DNA of 64,000 bases from Cristatella mucedo (taxonomy: Eukaryota; Bryozoa; Phylactolaemata; Cristatellidae): contig WPIO01000062.1 in NCBI GenBank assembly GCA_009760855.2, forward strand, positions 302,501 through 366,500, given 5' to 3'. Each line of letters opens with the position of its first letter. Positions within the stretch are counted from its first letter, which is position 1. A program made the position numbers and the translations under genes. The notes under the pieces were generated by a model. The model was given only the letters and a program-made list of their open reading frames with translations, made no database searches and was not told the origin of the DNA. Shown here in pieces: positions 58,201-62,914 of the stretch.

Positions 58201-59891
58201 CGGATAACATTGAACAGAACTTATAAGCTGATGACAACAGGCACAGAAAACACAGATAACATAGGACAGCTGAGCACAGTCATCTGTAACGGCGTGCCTT
58301 AGCCGGAGCAGTTTTCCAAAAACGTGTTTACGTGGCAAGCACTTCAGAAAAAAGTAGTAACTGCAGGTAATGATTCACAGCAACATTACGACTAAAGACT
58401 GCATGAAATTAAATAATTGCTAACCAAAGTTATCCTATGTGAGTAGTTTCAAAATGTTCTACTATTGATGTTAGATCCCTGGGCAGGCCTGAAAACCTTG
58501 AAGCCTGATAAGATTTATAGCACATACCCATAGCATGACAAGCGTTTGGTATGCTTGATGTCACCGAAGTTGCCCACTAAACATAGTCTGCATGTAGCTT
58601 CTTGCCTTTCAACATCGTGCGTGAAGAACGAATCAAGCTCAAAGTCACAGTGAGCTCTTGGCGATAATAGGCACGCACTCATACAACTTAATATTCACGA
58701 ACTAACCACTACACGGCCAGAGCATTGCAGCTGACCGATGCTACACGACCAGGAAAGAGCACTTTCTAAGCAATGATCTCGAATTGACACGAAGTAATTA
58801 AGTTTCACTTACGCACTACAAATAGAAAAATGTAAATGAGTGAAAATAATGTCAAAAAGCACTTTGAATCGAGCGAGGACCGATCCTACAATCTCAGGAG
58901 TTACAGTTCCAGTGCTCTAATCGATTAAGCTATCGAGACTACCCTTGCTTTGGCATTCCACACAGAACTTTAAAGCCGAGGCCTTAGCCAAAGTAGTATA
59001 GCAGGACACACAAAATTCAAGATGAATAAAAAAAAGTTGATGCTATCATTTCAAAGACAAGTTTCCCCCATCACAGCTGGCCAATGCACCTTTGCCCTAT
59101 TGATTGCAACAGTTGAGCAACAGTACAGGTGTGCAATGTCATGGTCCTCCAACTACTGACAAAGGTGCAAGGCCTAAACACTTCACCAGCACAGACTAGA
59201 AACACTTATTTCCAATTTTGCTTATTGTATAGAAAACCTTGGCCAGTGGGCTATAGATGCCATAACTCAAAGTACACACGCCTTGTTCTGCCTAAGGTAG
59301 CTATTTAAAGTGTTTAAGATACTTTATTTCAAAGAATGCAACAATTGCTAGCATCTTTGGATAGCCACCCACTTGCCATTTTGCTTGCACGTATCCCCAC
59401 TACACAGACTCTCTTATCTTGCCGAACAGCTAGCCGTTAAAGGTGCGGAAGTAAGGACCGTGTTATCAGTACTTACGCATGCTTCGCAGAGCACTCAAAA
59501 TCCTTCTAACATCGAAACCCATGTCTATTAGTTGAGCAATAACCTCTTGATGCTCAATAGCTGCAGCAGCAATTGCTGCAGCTGTCTCTGAAGGTTCACC
59601 GAGTGGAAACGGGTAATCAGCACTTGTGTCAGCAAGTCGGCGCTGCCTTCGTGTTCGCCTCCGAGCCCGTATCTTGGCAAGCGAGTGCTCTCGCTTGAGC
59701 TGCTGTCGGACCCCATCGGACAGGCTAGCAGAACTGCTTGCAGCTGTCCCGGAATGGGGGGAAGCTGTTGCAGCCATATTTACTCGGTCGTCCTTTGTGC
59801 CAGCATCATTGGTGGTGATACCGGCACGATACGGAGCTGAGAGTGAAGATGTGGTCGCAGACAGATATTGCAATACAGCACCAGCTGCATT
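14518..59891 (-). CDS. HERC2: HERC2 E3 ubiquitin ligase, C-terminal part (36 exons)
   Basis: Exons in transcript order (high to low coordinate): 59477-59891, 57776-58074, 55004-55174, 54267-54384, 53935-54157, 52927-53063, 51271-51509, 50304-50513, 49764-50144, 49349-49430, 48979-49222, 48701-48878, 48257-48510, 47843-47984, 47342-47705, 46564-46750, 45823-46126, 42078-42380, 40129-40282, 39927-40034, 36700-37032, 36191-36315, 35909-36040, 33982-34346, 32935-33136, 26040-26260, 25267-25444, 24251-24504, 23902-24137, 23438-23703, 23109-23192, 19678-19831, 17990-18533, 17407-17512, 15241-15453, 14518-14799. All introns are GT-AG, all phases match, and the total is 8,208 nt ending in TGA. Domain order UBA, CPH, SH3-like, ZZ, DOC, RLD2, RLD3, HECT is specific to HERC2. 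HERC2 is a giant nuclear/cytoplasmic E3 ligase acting in DNA-damage signalling and protein turnover, a role inferred here by orthology. The N-terminal half lies beyond the window. Confidence 0.95.
15740..15810. repeat. Short tandem repeat, about 30 bp unit
   Basis: About two and a half copies of a unit beginning GCCTTACTCTCGATCACGTA, with small variations. HERC2 intron. Confidence 0.85.
16805..16980 (+). mobile_element. tRNA-derived SINE, family 1 (degraded)
   Basis: B box region TCGTGGTTTCAAATCCAGCA, then GCAGGCAATTCTTTATCGCC, AATGATAGCCGTTAAAGCTC and AAGGCTGCTGAATCAGCTGA. The A box is not convincing. Confidence 0.7.
18534..18716 (-). mobile_element. tRNA-derived SINE, family 1, ending at the HECT exon
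   Basis: On the minus strand it reads GATCATGGGTTCGAGTCC (B box), CAAGCAATCCTGTATTGCCC, GATAACCGCTAAGGCTCTTC and AAGGCTGTTGGATCGGCTAA. The tail CTTCACTTTACTTTAG runs exactly into HERC2 exon 17990-18533. Start taken at GTGAGCTTAATG (18703-18714). Confidence 0.75.
18990..19055. repeat. Imperfect (AT)n microsatellite
   Basis: Alternating AT with a few interruptions, giving a hairpin-prone tract in a HERC2 intron. Confidence 0.95.
19678..23192 (-). CDS. HERC2: HERC2 linker before the HECT domain (two exons)
   Basis: Exon 23109-23192 encodes exactly 28 codons ([20 protein letters not shown] then VVELNRIQ). Exon 19678-19831 encodes [20 protein letters not shown] then [28 protein letters not shown]. 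These match the human stretch FRKVVQATMVRDRQHGPVVE..IQVKRSRSKGGLAGPDGTKSVFGQM and [27 protein letters not shown]. They form the entry to the HECT N-lobe. The intron between them is 3.3 kb and contains two LINE relics. Confidence 0.94.
21390..22110 (-). mobile_element. Degraded LINE relic, related to the copy at 31.7 kb
   Basis: Shared strings with 31690-32545 include AGGAAAGATA near the start, AATAAGTATTT and AAACCCACAGGATCTGCCAA-type RT remnants. No frame remains open for long. It lies in the intron between exons 19831 and 23109. Confidence 0.5.
22730..23060 (-). mobile_element. Divergent TTACA-family LINE copy near a HERC2 exon
   Basis: It shares with the 44.5 and 62.9 kb copies the string GTAGGAGAGTTTT-like start, CACACAACAGAGAGAAAGTG, TGCATAGTCGGCAGCAG-like and the GGACCTTCAGAGCAAAAGCT-like segments, but is more decayed and lacks a clear tail. 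It ends only about 50 bp from the exon 23109-23192 donor. Confidence 0.7.
23438..33136 (-). CDS. HERC2: HERC2 third RCC1-like propeller (RLD3)
   Basis: Exons 32935-33136, 26040-26260, 25267-25444, 24251-24504, 23902-24137 and 23438-23703. Blades carry [111 protein letters not shown] and [20 protein letters not shown]. Each is almost identical to human RLD3. The last exon ends the propeller with [15 protein letters not shown] and continues into [13 protein letters not shown]. The intron between the first two exons is the longest in the window (6.7 kb) and holds the nested LINE and the hAT element. Confidence 0.96.
24628..24689. repeat. Tandem duplication of about 32 bp
   Basis: GATGAAAAAAGAAAATCATC followed by GTGTCGGTAAAC occurs twice in succession. 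Confidence 0.85.
25686..25905. repeat. About 220-bp repeat, intact copy
   Basis: Starts CTAGCTACGAATACTTAAGG and ends GAATCAGTCAATTTTGCAA. A second copy occurs at 28004-28058 plus 28915-29078, split by 856 bp. Located in the HERC2 intron between exons 25444 and 26040. Confidence 0.85.
26893..27005 (+). mobile_element. tRNA-derived SINE, family 2 (short copy)
   Basis: It contains CAGTTTGGCCCACGGTAACT, GGTCCTGAGTTCAAGCCCTA (B box), GGAGATTAGGTTCTCTTAGG, then an AT-rich end AAATAAATAAATAAATA. Same core as the three minus-strand copies. Confidence 0.65.
27140..27990 (+). mobile_element. LINE relic: endonuclease domain
   Basis: The conceptual peptide includes [17 protein letters not shown] and, in a second frame, [20 protein letters not shown] and HNLDHIFLL. 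These match the APE-type endonuclease of CR1/L2-like LINEs (LTETW and GDFN.H.D motifs). A stop near 27390 and a shift of frame show that it is inactive. It lies in the largest HERC2 intron, antisense to HERC2, and probably belongs to the same LINE as the reverse-transcriptase pieces at 29.3-31.5 kb. Confidence 0.7.
27715..27746. repeat. (CA)n microsatellite inside LINE relic
   Basis: About 32 bp of CA interrupting the LINE endonuclease relic. Confidence 0.97.
28004..29078. repeat. About 220-bp repeat, copy split by an 856-bp insertion
   Basis: Left part 28004-28058 and right part 28915-29078 together match 25686-25905 with few differences. The interruption (28059-28914) includes an ATT-family LINE 3' end and unrelated DNA. 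The trinucleotide ATG is found at both edges. Confidence 0.85.
28770..28862 (+). mobile_element. Short ATT-family LINE 3' end
   Basis: GCAAATGTAAAGCGCCTAGA, then GCGCTTTATCAAGTGCATTA and an ATT tail to 28860. It lies within the segment that splits a duplicated block. Confidence 0.8.
29280..30066 (+). mobile_element. LINE relic: reverse-transcriptase part, interrupted
   Basis: From about 29290 the frame gives an ANFCPVSLL-type RT start, then [11 protein letters not shown] and the degenerate catalytic box YADGTQNIY (intact elements have YADDTQLY). At about 29690-29770 the 3' end of a different LINE, ending ATACATTACATTACAT, is inserted. The first LINE then resumes with a [16 protein letters not shown]-type segment and runs to the hAT insertion at 30067. 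Confidence 0.7.
29690..29770 (+). mobile_element. Short 3' end of the TTACA-tailed LINE family
   Basis: Its end (CTTTGTGGAGTTACAGACAG then AGATACATTACATTACAT) matches the reverse complement of the starts of the copies at 44505 and 62915. It is heavily 5'-truncated and interrupts another LINE. Confidence 0.65.
30067..30915. mobile_element. Non-autonomous hAT-like element filled by a 15-bp minisatellite
   Basis: The left end begins CAGAAGCATACCGAAGGGGG. The right end, read on the other strand, begins CAGAGGCGTTCCTAGG. Nine of the first 12 positions agree between ends, and both have the CAG-R-G-C form typical of hAT terminal inverted repeats. The flanks carry an 8-bp near-duplication, CCTTCGTA (30059-30066) and CATTCGTA (30916-30923), the TSD length expected for hAT. 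Removing the element restores a continuous LINE reading (about ...SAYFHLR / NIANIQ...), which confirms insertion. No transposase coding is present. Almost the whole interior is a tandem array. Its strand of transposition cannot be assigned. Confidence 0.72.
30106..30845. repeat. Minisatellite, about 49 copies of a 15-bp purine-rich unit
   Basis: The unit on + is GGATGAGGAGGCGCT, with a common variant ending GCC. Early copies are CTGG-type, a central block (about 30625-30735) is CCGG-type, then CTGG-type copies resume. Several copies are deleted or fused (for example near 30195-30235, 30330, 30390 and 30440-30555). The array is strongly strand-asymmetric, rich in G and A on +. All three minus-strand frames are open, which creates long artificial His/Pro/Ser/Ala-rich frames that are not genes. 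Confidence 0.95.
30916..31505 (+). mobile_element. LINE relic: 3' part after the hAT insertion
   Basis: The sequence resumes in LINE register ([20 protein letters not shown], then [15 protein letters not shown] and [11 protein letters not shown]), which is the standard CR1/L2 C-terminal RT region. It runs to a tail with AGGTTCTCTTAAAAATC and CACTATTATTATAG at about 31450-31505. Together with 29280-30066 and probably 27140-27990 this is one composite copy. Confidence 0.7.
31690..32545 (-). mobile_element. LINE relic (third, AT-rich family)
   Basis: Minus-strand fragments read [56 protein letters not shown] and KLVHDL, the usual C-terminal LINE RT with stops. A similar composition occurs at 21390-22110 (TTTAGTTTTGATTTAAATG and TAAGTATTTAAAATAGGTAA). 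It lies in the HERC2 intron. Confidence 0.65.
33656..33790 (-). mobile_element. tRNA-derived SINE, family 2
   Basis: On the minus strand the order is CCGACCAAGGTCTGGCTGAG, then GTCGCGGGCTCGAGCCC, then AAGCGCCTGAATAGAGATTA and the tail GGGGTGCTATACAAATG. The same parts recur at 35693, 53090 and 26893. The A box is weak. Confidence 0.7.
33982..37032 (-). CDS. HERC2: HERC2 conserved helical region before RLD3
   Basis: Exons 36700-37032, 36191-36315, 35909-36040 and 33982-34346. Anchors are [90 protein letters not shown] and [14 protein letters not shown]. These correspond to human segments such as [34 protein letters not shown] and KREQDEQLVQWMNR. The third exon is unusually Ser/Gly-rich in its middle. 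The segment has no named catalytic function, and in the family it is an alpha-helical scaffold. Exon phases run G|GT, 0, 0 and AG|G into RLD3. Confidence 0.93.
35693..35851 (-). mobile_element. tRNA-derived SINE, family 2
   Basis: Minus strand: TGGTTTAGCCCAATGGTTAA (A box), GTGGTGAGCTCGAGCCC (B box), AAGTGCCTGAATAGAGACTT. Just inside the HERC2 intron between exons 34346 and 35909. Confidence 0.78.
37455..37832 (+). mobile_element. ATT-family LINE 3' end
   Basis: It begins with [16 protein letters not shown]-like coding (+ strand CAAAGCCTGGAACTCCCTCC). It carries the AACCATGTTATTCATG block and ends with GCAAATGTAAAGCGCCTAGA and an ATTATTATTATT tail at about 37815-37832. Confidence 0.8.
38193..38265. 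repeat. (TA)n microsatellite next to a family 2 SINE tail
   Basis: About 73 bp of TA followed immediately by ATTCATTTATATAGCACCCC, which matches the 3' end of family 2 SINEs. Confidence 0.97.
38640..39925 (+). mobile_element. ATT-family LINE relic abutting a HERC2 exon
   Basis: Interrupted + strand peptides resemble a CR1/L2-like RT ([19 protein letters not shown], a decayed catalytic region, and a [19 protein letters not shown]-terminal segment), with many stops. The end reads AAAGTGCCTAGCTAGAAATT and then TTATTATTATTATATTTA. That tail stops within about ten bases of HERC2 exon 39927-40034. It lies antisense to HERC2. Confidence 0.75.
39927..47705 (-). CDS. HERC2: HERC2 linker between RLD2 and the helical region
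   Basis: Exons 47342-47705 (second half), 46564-46750, 45823-46126, 42078-42380, 40129-40282 and 39927-40034 link the propeller to the next conserved block. Anchors to human HERC2 are [20 protein letters not shown] then [59 protein letters not shown] and [16 protein letters not shown]. The exon 45823-46126 is weakly conserved and Ser/Thr-rich, probably a disordered loop. The last two exons enter the block containing the stress-sensor-like RSGREWTEW motif. Two introns here are long (3.4 and 1.8 kb) and carry retrotransposons. Confidence 0.88.
40283..42077. other. HERC2 intron, no recognised element
   Basis: Includes a G run at about 40731-40740 and otherwise AT-rich intronic DNA. Open frames on either strand are short and unconvincing. 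Confidence 0.5.
42990..43264 (-). mobile_element. LINE relic, part before the nested SINE
   Basis: The strings CAAGGCCCGATCGCCTAAAG and GGGAAAGCAGAGTGGAACAG match the GDRAFSxA-type region of L2-like elements. It is continued on the other side of the SINE (from about 43440). Decayed. Confidence 0.55.
43265..43440 (+). mobile_element. tRNA-derived SINE, family 1, best copy
   Basis: A clear A box (CACTAGCTAAGGCGGTTGC), B box (GTCGTGGGTTCGATTCC), and body with GATAGCCGTAAAGGCTCTTC and GAGGCTGTTTAAGCAGCTAG, ending in a T run. It interrupts a LINE. This copy best defines the family. Confidence 0.82.
43440..43870 (-). mobile_element. LINE relic, part after the nested SINE
   Basis: AAGCGACAGAAGCGACCTGA leads on to GACTCAGCAGGCCCTAATTT and TAGGCAGGCTTGACAGTGGA, in the same orientation as 42990-43264. 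Removing the SINE rejoins the two parts. Confidence 0.5.
44505..44885 (-). mobile_element. 5'-truncated TTACA-tailed LINE copy
   Basis: An open frame reads [20 protein letters not shown] then [13 protein letters not shown] and [15 protein letters not shown], the standard LINE C-terminus. The 3' tail is repeated TTACA at 44505-44522. It closely resembles the copy at 62915-63280 in sequence, suggesting fairly recent activity. It lies in the HERC2 intron between the exons at 42380 and 45823. Confidence 0.8.
45498..45519. repeat. (GT)n microsatellite
   Basis: Eleven GT units in a HERC2 intron. Confidence 0.95.
47342..50144 (-). CDS. HERC2: HERC2 second RCC1-like propeller (RLD2)
   Basis: Seven exons (end of 49764-50144, then 49349-49430, 48979-49222, 48701-48878, 48257-48510, 47843-47984 and the start of 47342-47705) encode seven RCC1 blades. 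Each carries the V-x-x-W-G / G-x-L-G-x-G motifs: [86 protein letters not shown] and [16 protein letters not shown]. Conserved blade-closing [19 protein letters not shown] and [11 protein letters not shown] motifs are present. Introns are short, mostly 150-270 bp. The final exon continues beyond the propeller into a lineage-specific tail rich in Ser, Pro and Cys. Confidence 0.95.
49764..51509 (-). CDS. HERC2: HERC2 DOC/APC10-like domain (three exons)
   Basis: Exons 51271-51509, 50304-50513 and the first part of 49764-50144 encode the DOC beta-jelly-roll. Markers are [11 protein letters not shown] then [11 protein letters not shown] at the 51271/50513 junction, [18 protein letters not shown], and [19 protein letters not shown]. 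These match human HERC2 ([50 protein letters not shown]). The first exon is the most divergent part, replacing a conserved vertebrate stretch with lineage-specific Ser/Arg-rich sequence. The last exon also carries a lineage-specific acidic-to-aromatic loop before the RLD2 start, [15 protein letters not shown]. Confidence 0.92.
52080..52205 (+). mobile_element. Short ATT-family LINE 3' end
   Basis: TTAAAGCGCCTAGAAAGAGA, GGGCGCTTTATCAAGTGCAT and an imperfect ATT tail to about 52204, in the HERC2 intron between exons 51509 and 52927. Confidence 0.8.
52927..53063 (-). CDS. HERC2: HERC2 ZZ-type zinc finger exon
   Basis: A compact exon holds a complete ZZ finger: [19 protein letters not shown], then DFDFCEPCF and a terminal pair of histidines in [10 protein letters not shown]. 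The two CxxC pairs, the DFDFC core and the two histidines give the expected cross-brace ligands for two zinc ions. In human HERC2 this finger binds SUMO1 and histone H3 tails. The exon ends with G, which is completed by GC in the next exon. Confidence 0.94.
53090..53236 (-). mobile_element. tRNA-derived SINE, family 2
   Basis: Minus strand: TGGTTTGGCCCAGTGGTTGA (A box), GCCGAGGTGCTGGGCTAGAG (B box region), GAAGCACCTGAATGGAGATT. Ends at about 53090 near the ZZ exon. Confidence 0.75.
53935..54157 (-). CDS. HERC2: HERC2 SH3-like (Mind-bomb repeat type) exon
   Basis: The exon encodes [21 protein letters not shown], then [17 protein letters not shown] and the [23 protein letters not shown] block. 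This is nearly collinear with the human segment after CPH ([43 protein letters not shown]). It is a small beta-barrel of the type repeated in Mind-bomb proteins. The exon begins with two bases completing an Ala codon and ends in AC, which completes Thr just before the ZZ finger. Confidence 0.93.
54267..55174 (-). CDS. HERC2: HERC2 CPH domain (two exons)
   Basis: Exons 55004-55174 and 54267-54384 encode the CPH fold (conserved in CUL7, PARC and HERC2). Visible signatures are [34 protein letters not shown], then [19 protein letters not shown] and [15 protein letters not shown]. All align directly to human HERC2 residues 2554-2630 of the same domain. In the family the CPH domain is a protein-binding module that contacts p53. 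The intron between the exons is 619 bp. The second exon ends with one base (phase 1) at CTTG|GTAGGT. Confidence 0.93.
55900..56790 (-). pseudogene. Tc1/mariner-type transposase relic
   Basis: On the minus strand, interrupted frames give [54 protein letters not shown] and [13 protein letters not shown]. The order, with an EWAKxxxxHWT block and a final WSEVxRRV block, is that of Tc1/mariner transposases. Stops and shifts are frequent, so it is a dead copy. A possible end is CAGTGGTGACCAAATTTGGC at 55571, preceded by TA. The other end was not located. It lies in the HERC2 intron between exons 55174 and 57776. Confidence 0.55.
57776..58074 (-). CDS. HERC2: HERC2 exon: end of UBA region and acidic linker
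   Basis: The frame opens with the end of the UBA helix bundle, including [14 protein letters not shown], which matches the human VEALVGWLLDHSD segment. It then becomes strongly acidic and Ser-rich ([16 protein letters not shown], then [15 protein letters not shown]). Human HERC2 has an acidic linker in the same position. It probably serves as a flexible spacer before the CPH domain. The exon ends in phase 0 at GAC|GTGAGT. Confidence 0.85.
58872..58945 (-). pseudogene. tRNA-like sequence (degenerate, Tyr-like anticodon)
   Basis: Minus strand GATAGCTTAATCGATTAGAG followed by an ACTGTAA anticodon-loop-like run (GTA). The T arm (GTAGGATCGGTCCTCGC) does not pair well, and the acceptor stem is not clear. 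A tRNA pseudogene or SINE relic rather than a working tRNA. Confidence 0.3.
59477..59891 (-). CDS. HERC2: HERC2 exon with UBA domain
   Basis: The exon has an acceptor ending GTAG and the donor ATGC|GTAAGT. It encodes a Ser/Thr/Ala-rich segment, then a very basic stretch ([13 protein letters not shown], possibly a nuclear-localisation signal), then an alanine-rich helix and a UBA-type core, [20 protein letters not shown]. The MGF motif is the UBA hallmark, and human HERC2 has its UBA at the same place before CPH. The UBA core runs straight into the next exon (58074), giving the conserved [11 protein letters not shown]-type segment. No further upstream HERC2 exon was recognised between 59892 and 64000. 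Confidence 0.85.
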
Positions 59892-60511
59892 CTACAATGA
59901 CAGCCGATTCAAAGGTGCCTGCAAATGACTAGCAGAACAAACGCTTACACATGCACTCATACAATGAGAACAGTCAGGGAAAATTTAAGTCCGCAAAAAG
60001 ACTAGGACAGTGGAGCAACCAATGAGATTTTGGAGCAACCAATGAGATTTATAATTATTGATTTACAAATCATGAACAGCAAGTTGGACCACTGTGCTCA
60101 ACGGTTGCTGAAACATGAGTCTGTAGACAGGGAATGGCAACCATTCCAATTCTTCAATGAGTTGCTTCAGAGTGACTTTGCTGAATGCACCTTACTACAA
60201 GCAGTAACATATGAGAGGCTCCATTTTTCCAATAAGAGAGTTGGCTTATCTGCTCACCGACACATCAATGCTGATCTGCTACCACCACCAGCCACGAGGT
60301 AACAGGTACTGTGCTGGCACAAACAGCTTTCATATATATGCCAAGGGACCGGGTATTTGTCGGTAATCCAGGTACCGACATGTTGATCAAATTATGCATT
60401 AAGATAAACTAACCAGAATCTACCACGATACACTTAGCGGATGTCTGCTGCACATGTCTCATGTACAAGGTCCCACTCTCAACTGTTGGACATTTTTAGA
60501 AGTTAGAATAC

Positions 60512-61475
60512 CTCAGTAATAATAATGGTAATAATAATAATAAAAATACACTCGATGAAGTGCCTTCGGAGAACTCGATCTCTTTCTAGGCACTTTACAT
60601 TTGCTGCAAAGGAAACATGATCGATTGGTGAGTGGTATCATGCTTGGAACAACATGAATAACACGGTTAGGGGTGACATGCAAAGGGTCAGCATGCAAGT
60701 GTGGTTAGTGGCAGCATGCACAGTGTCAGTACACATAAGCACATAAAGGACAAATCACAGGGACCCACTAAATGCTGTCATAAATAGGTGCATTTTTAAT
60801 TTCTTTTTGAATGCGGTCAATTCAGGGGATGTCGTGACCGAAGTCGGGAGGGAGTTCCAGGCTTTGGGAGCATACCAACTAAAGGCACTGTCGCCAAAGG
60901 ATTTGACGTTTGTGCGAGGTATAGGTAAACAGTTAATTTCCGAAAGCAGGTGGTACGATGCTTGTCCTGGTGGGGGAGTATATCTGATAGGTGGGCTGGA
61001 GCCAAAGGATGAAGGGACCTAAAAGTGAGTGACCGAACCTTGAAGTCGATCCGTTGCTTGACTGGTAGCCAGTGCAGGTCGGCGAGAAGAGGTGTGATGG
61101 GGCAACTGTGACACTCACGACAGACAAGCCTAGCTGCAGAGTTTTGCACCAGCTGTAAGCGCCTGATTGCACGCACATACCGGTAGGCCAGCAAGCAGTG
61201 AGTTACAGAAGTCGAGACGGGATGTCACAAATGCATGGACCAACTTATATGTGGTTTCCTTATCTAAACAAGCCCAAATTTTAGCAATGTAATGTAGCTG
61301 AAAGTAGGCAGAGACTTTATTGTGGAGCTGATGTGATCGTCTAACGAAAGGTCACTTTGGAACATGACACCTAGATTTCGAGCTGAATCAACAGGAGATA
61401 TGCTGGCAGAGCCAATTTTAAGCGTCAGCCTTTCCAATTTCTGAATCACACTTGGTATGCCAATACCTAGTAGGT
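60512..61475 (-). mobile_element. ATT-family LINE copy with tail
   Basis: Minus-strand coding relics include [36 protein letters not shown] and HLSDILPHQDKHRTTCFRKL. The upstream part (61264-61449) shows LTLKIGSASISPVDSARNLG. The 3' end carries the AAATGTAAAGTGCC-type core and an ATT-rich tail at 60512-60550. The copy is frameshifted. An AT/GA microsatellite borders its upper end. Confidence 0.82.
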
Positions 61476-61493
61476 TAGTTTTACCATATAATC

Positions 61494-61494
<1 letters not shown>

Positions 61495-61571
<77 letters not shown>
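61495..61571. repeat. (TA)n-(GA)n compound microsatellite
   Basis: About 46 bp TA followed by about 31 bp GA, at the upstream edge of the ATT-family LINE copy at 60512-61475. Confidence 0.98.
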
Positions 61572-61574
<3 letters not shown>

Positions 61575-61897
61575 GGATTACAGGAAGAGGGACAACGAAG
61601 TCGATGGAAAGTGATATAGAGAGACAGAAGCAAAAGAGTAAACGAAAAAAGTATGTGTGAACAAAAAAGGAAACCAAAGAGGGAGGCAGAAGGGAAAGAA
61701 AGAGAAAGAGAGAAACACAGAGATGACATATACAAAGGCTACAATGAGAGGCTGCAATGAGAGACTGCAATGAGCAAGAGAGACAAGGTATACAGAAGCA
61801 AGAAAGACAGAGAAAAGAAAGAGAAATGAGAGAAAGAAGAGAGGTACATCAGAGAAAAGAAAGAGAAGGGAGAGGAAAGGAACGGTGGAGAGAGAGA

Positions 61898-61962
<65 letters not shown>

Positions 61963-62914
61963 GGAGATAGAATCTCACAGAAGCACTGTTTAATTTTTCT
62001 GTTGTAGATGATGCATATAACTGCACCGTTAAGCGATGAGAAGTCAAACTATACTTACTCAAGTGCTAGCTGTGACCGAAATGCATCTAGGGGCAAGCGT
62101 CATTGTGACGTGTGGGTCTAAATTGAAAATAACATACCGCCCCTACCTGATTATACTTAGACCGACGTTGTGACAGGCATAGATTTGACCTTTGATTTCG
62201 CTGTTAAGTTCCTATATCTTTCACATGGCAGCAGAGCACCATATGAGCACTTCCAAACACGCAGGCGGGAAGTGCATGTTCACTGAAAAACCCTGAGCCG
62301 ATTTGATTGCAAGTAAATCTGCGCCTATACTGGCAAAAGTTGGGACTCGAGATAAACGATAACTTAGGGTATGTCTATCAGCTTTAGCAAGTAAGGGGCT
62401 GGGACGGGTGACTGATGGGAAGGATCTGTCTCTCGAAGGCTTCAAGGAATAAACCAGGCGGTTTACTTCTTGGCCGTAGATCAGAGACATCCGAGGCAGC
62501 TGAAAAAACTGACCAAAAACAACATGGATATGGCCTTCATAGACAGGTTGCTGGGGAGATCAGTCTGTCGGACTGAAAAAACTCGGAATACAACAATTTA
62601 TTGATAAAGCTGCCTGTACAACAATAGTGGCCAAAATTTAAATGAACTGTACATAAGTGTCTATAAGCAGCAAACGTGTCTGTAGACAGCCTGCACTCAA
62701 TTTCCATTTGCCACATAATGAGGAATTGTAATGCATTCACACTTCCGAGATCTGTCTTGTTGCTAAGCCAAAGCAAATGAACCAGCCACACAACCCGACA
62801 ACGAGGCTAGTCTGACTCCGAACTGTACCCAGGGTAGACAGCTGGTTTGACGAAAGTTTGCACTCAAGACAAGTTCTTGGGGGGCCTCGAGTCCAAACGT
62901 TCGCTAGTATATGT
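61572..62914. other. Presumed HERC2 intron, purine-rich part and flank
   Basis: A purine-rich (GA/AGAG-like) stretch to about 61970 is followed by unrecognised intronic sequence to the next LINE. No HERC2 exon was found, so the intron before exon 59891 probably continues beyond the window. Confidence 0.5.
61888..61959. repeat. (GA)n microsatellite in a purine-rich tract
   Basis: About 72 bp GA inside a longer purine-rich region (about 61570-61970). Purine-only strands here produce spurious Arg/Glu-rich frames. Confidence 0.98.

Noticed and set aside
58872-58945. Functional tRNA-Tyr
   Set aside because: T arm and acceptor stem do not pair. Listed only as tRNA-like pseudogene.
60030-60302. 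90-codon + strand frame near HERC2
   Set aside because: No recognised domain and lies in an apparent HERC2 intron. No splice-site support.
61481-62062. Ser-Leu or Arg-Glu repeat frames
   Set aside because: GA/TC and TA microsatellites with purine-rich flanks.
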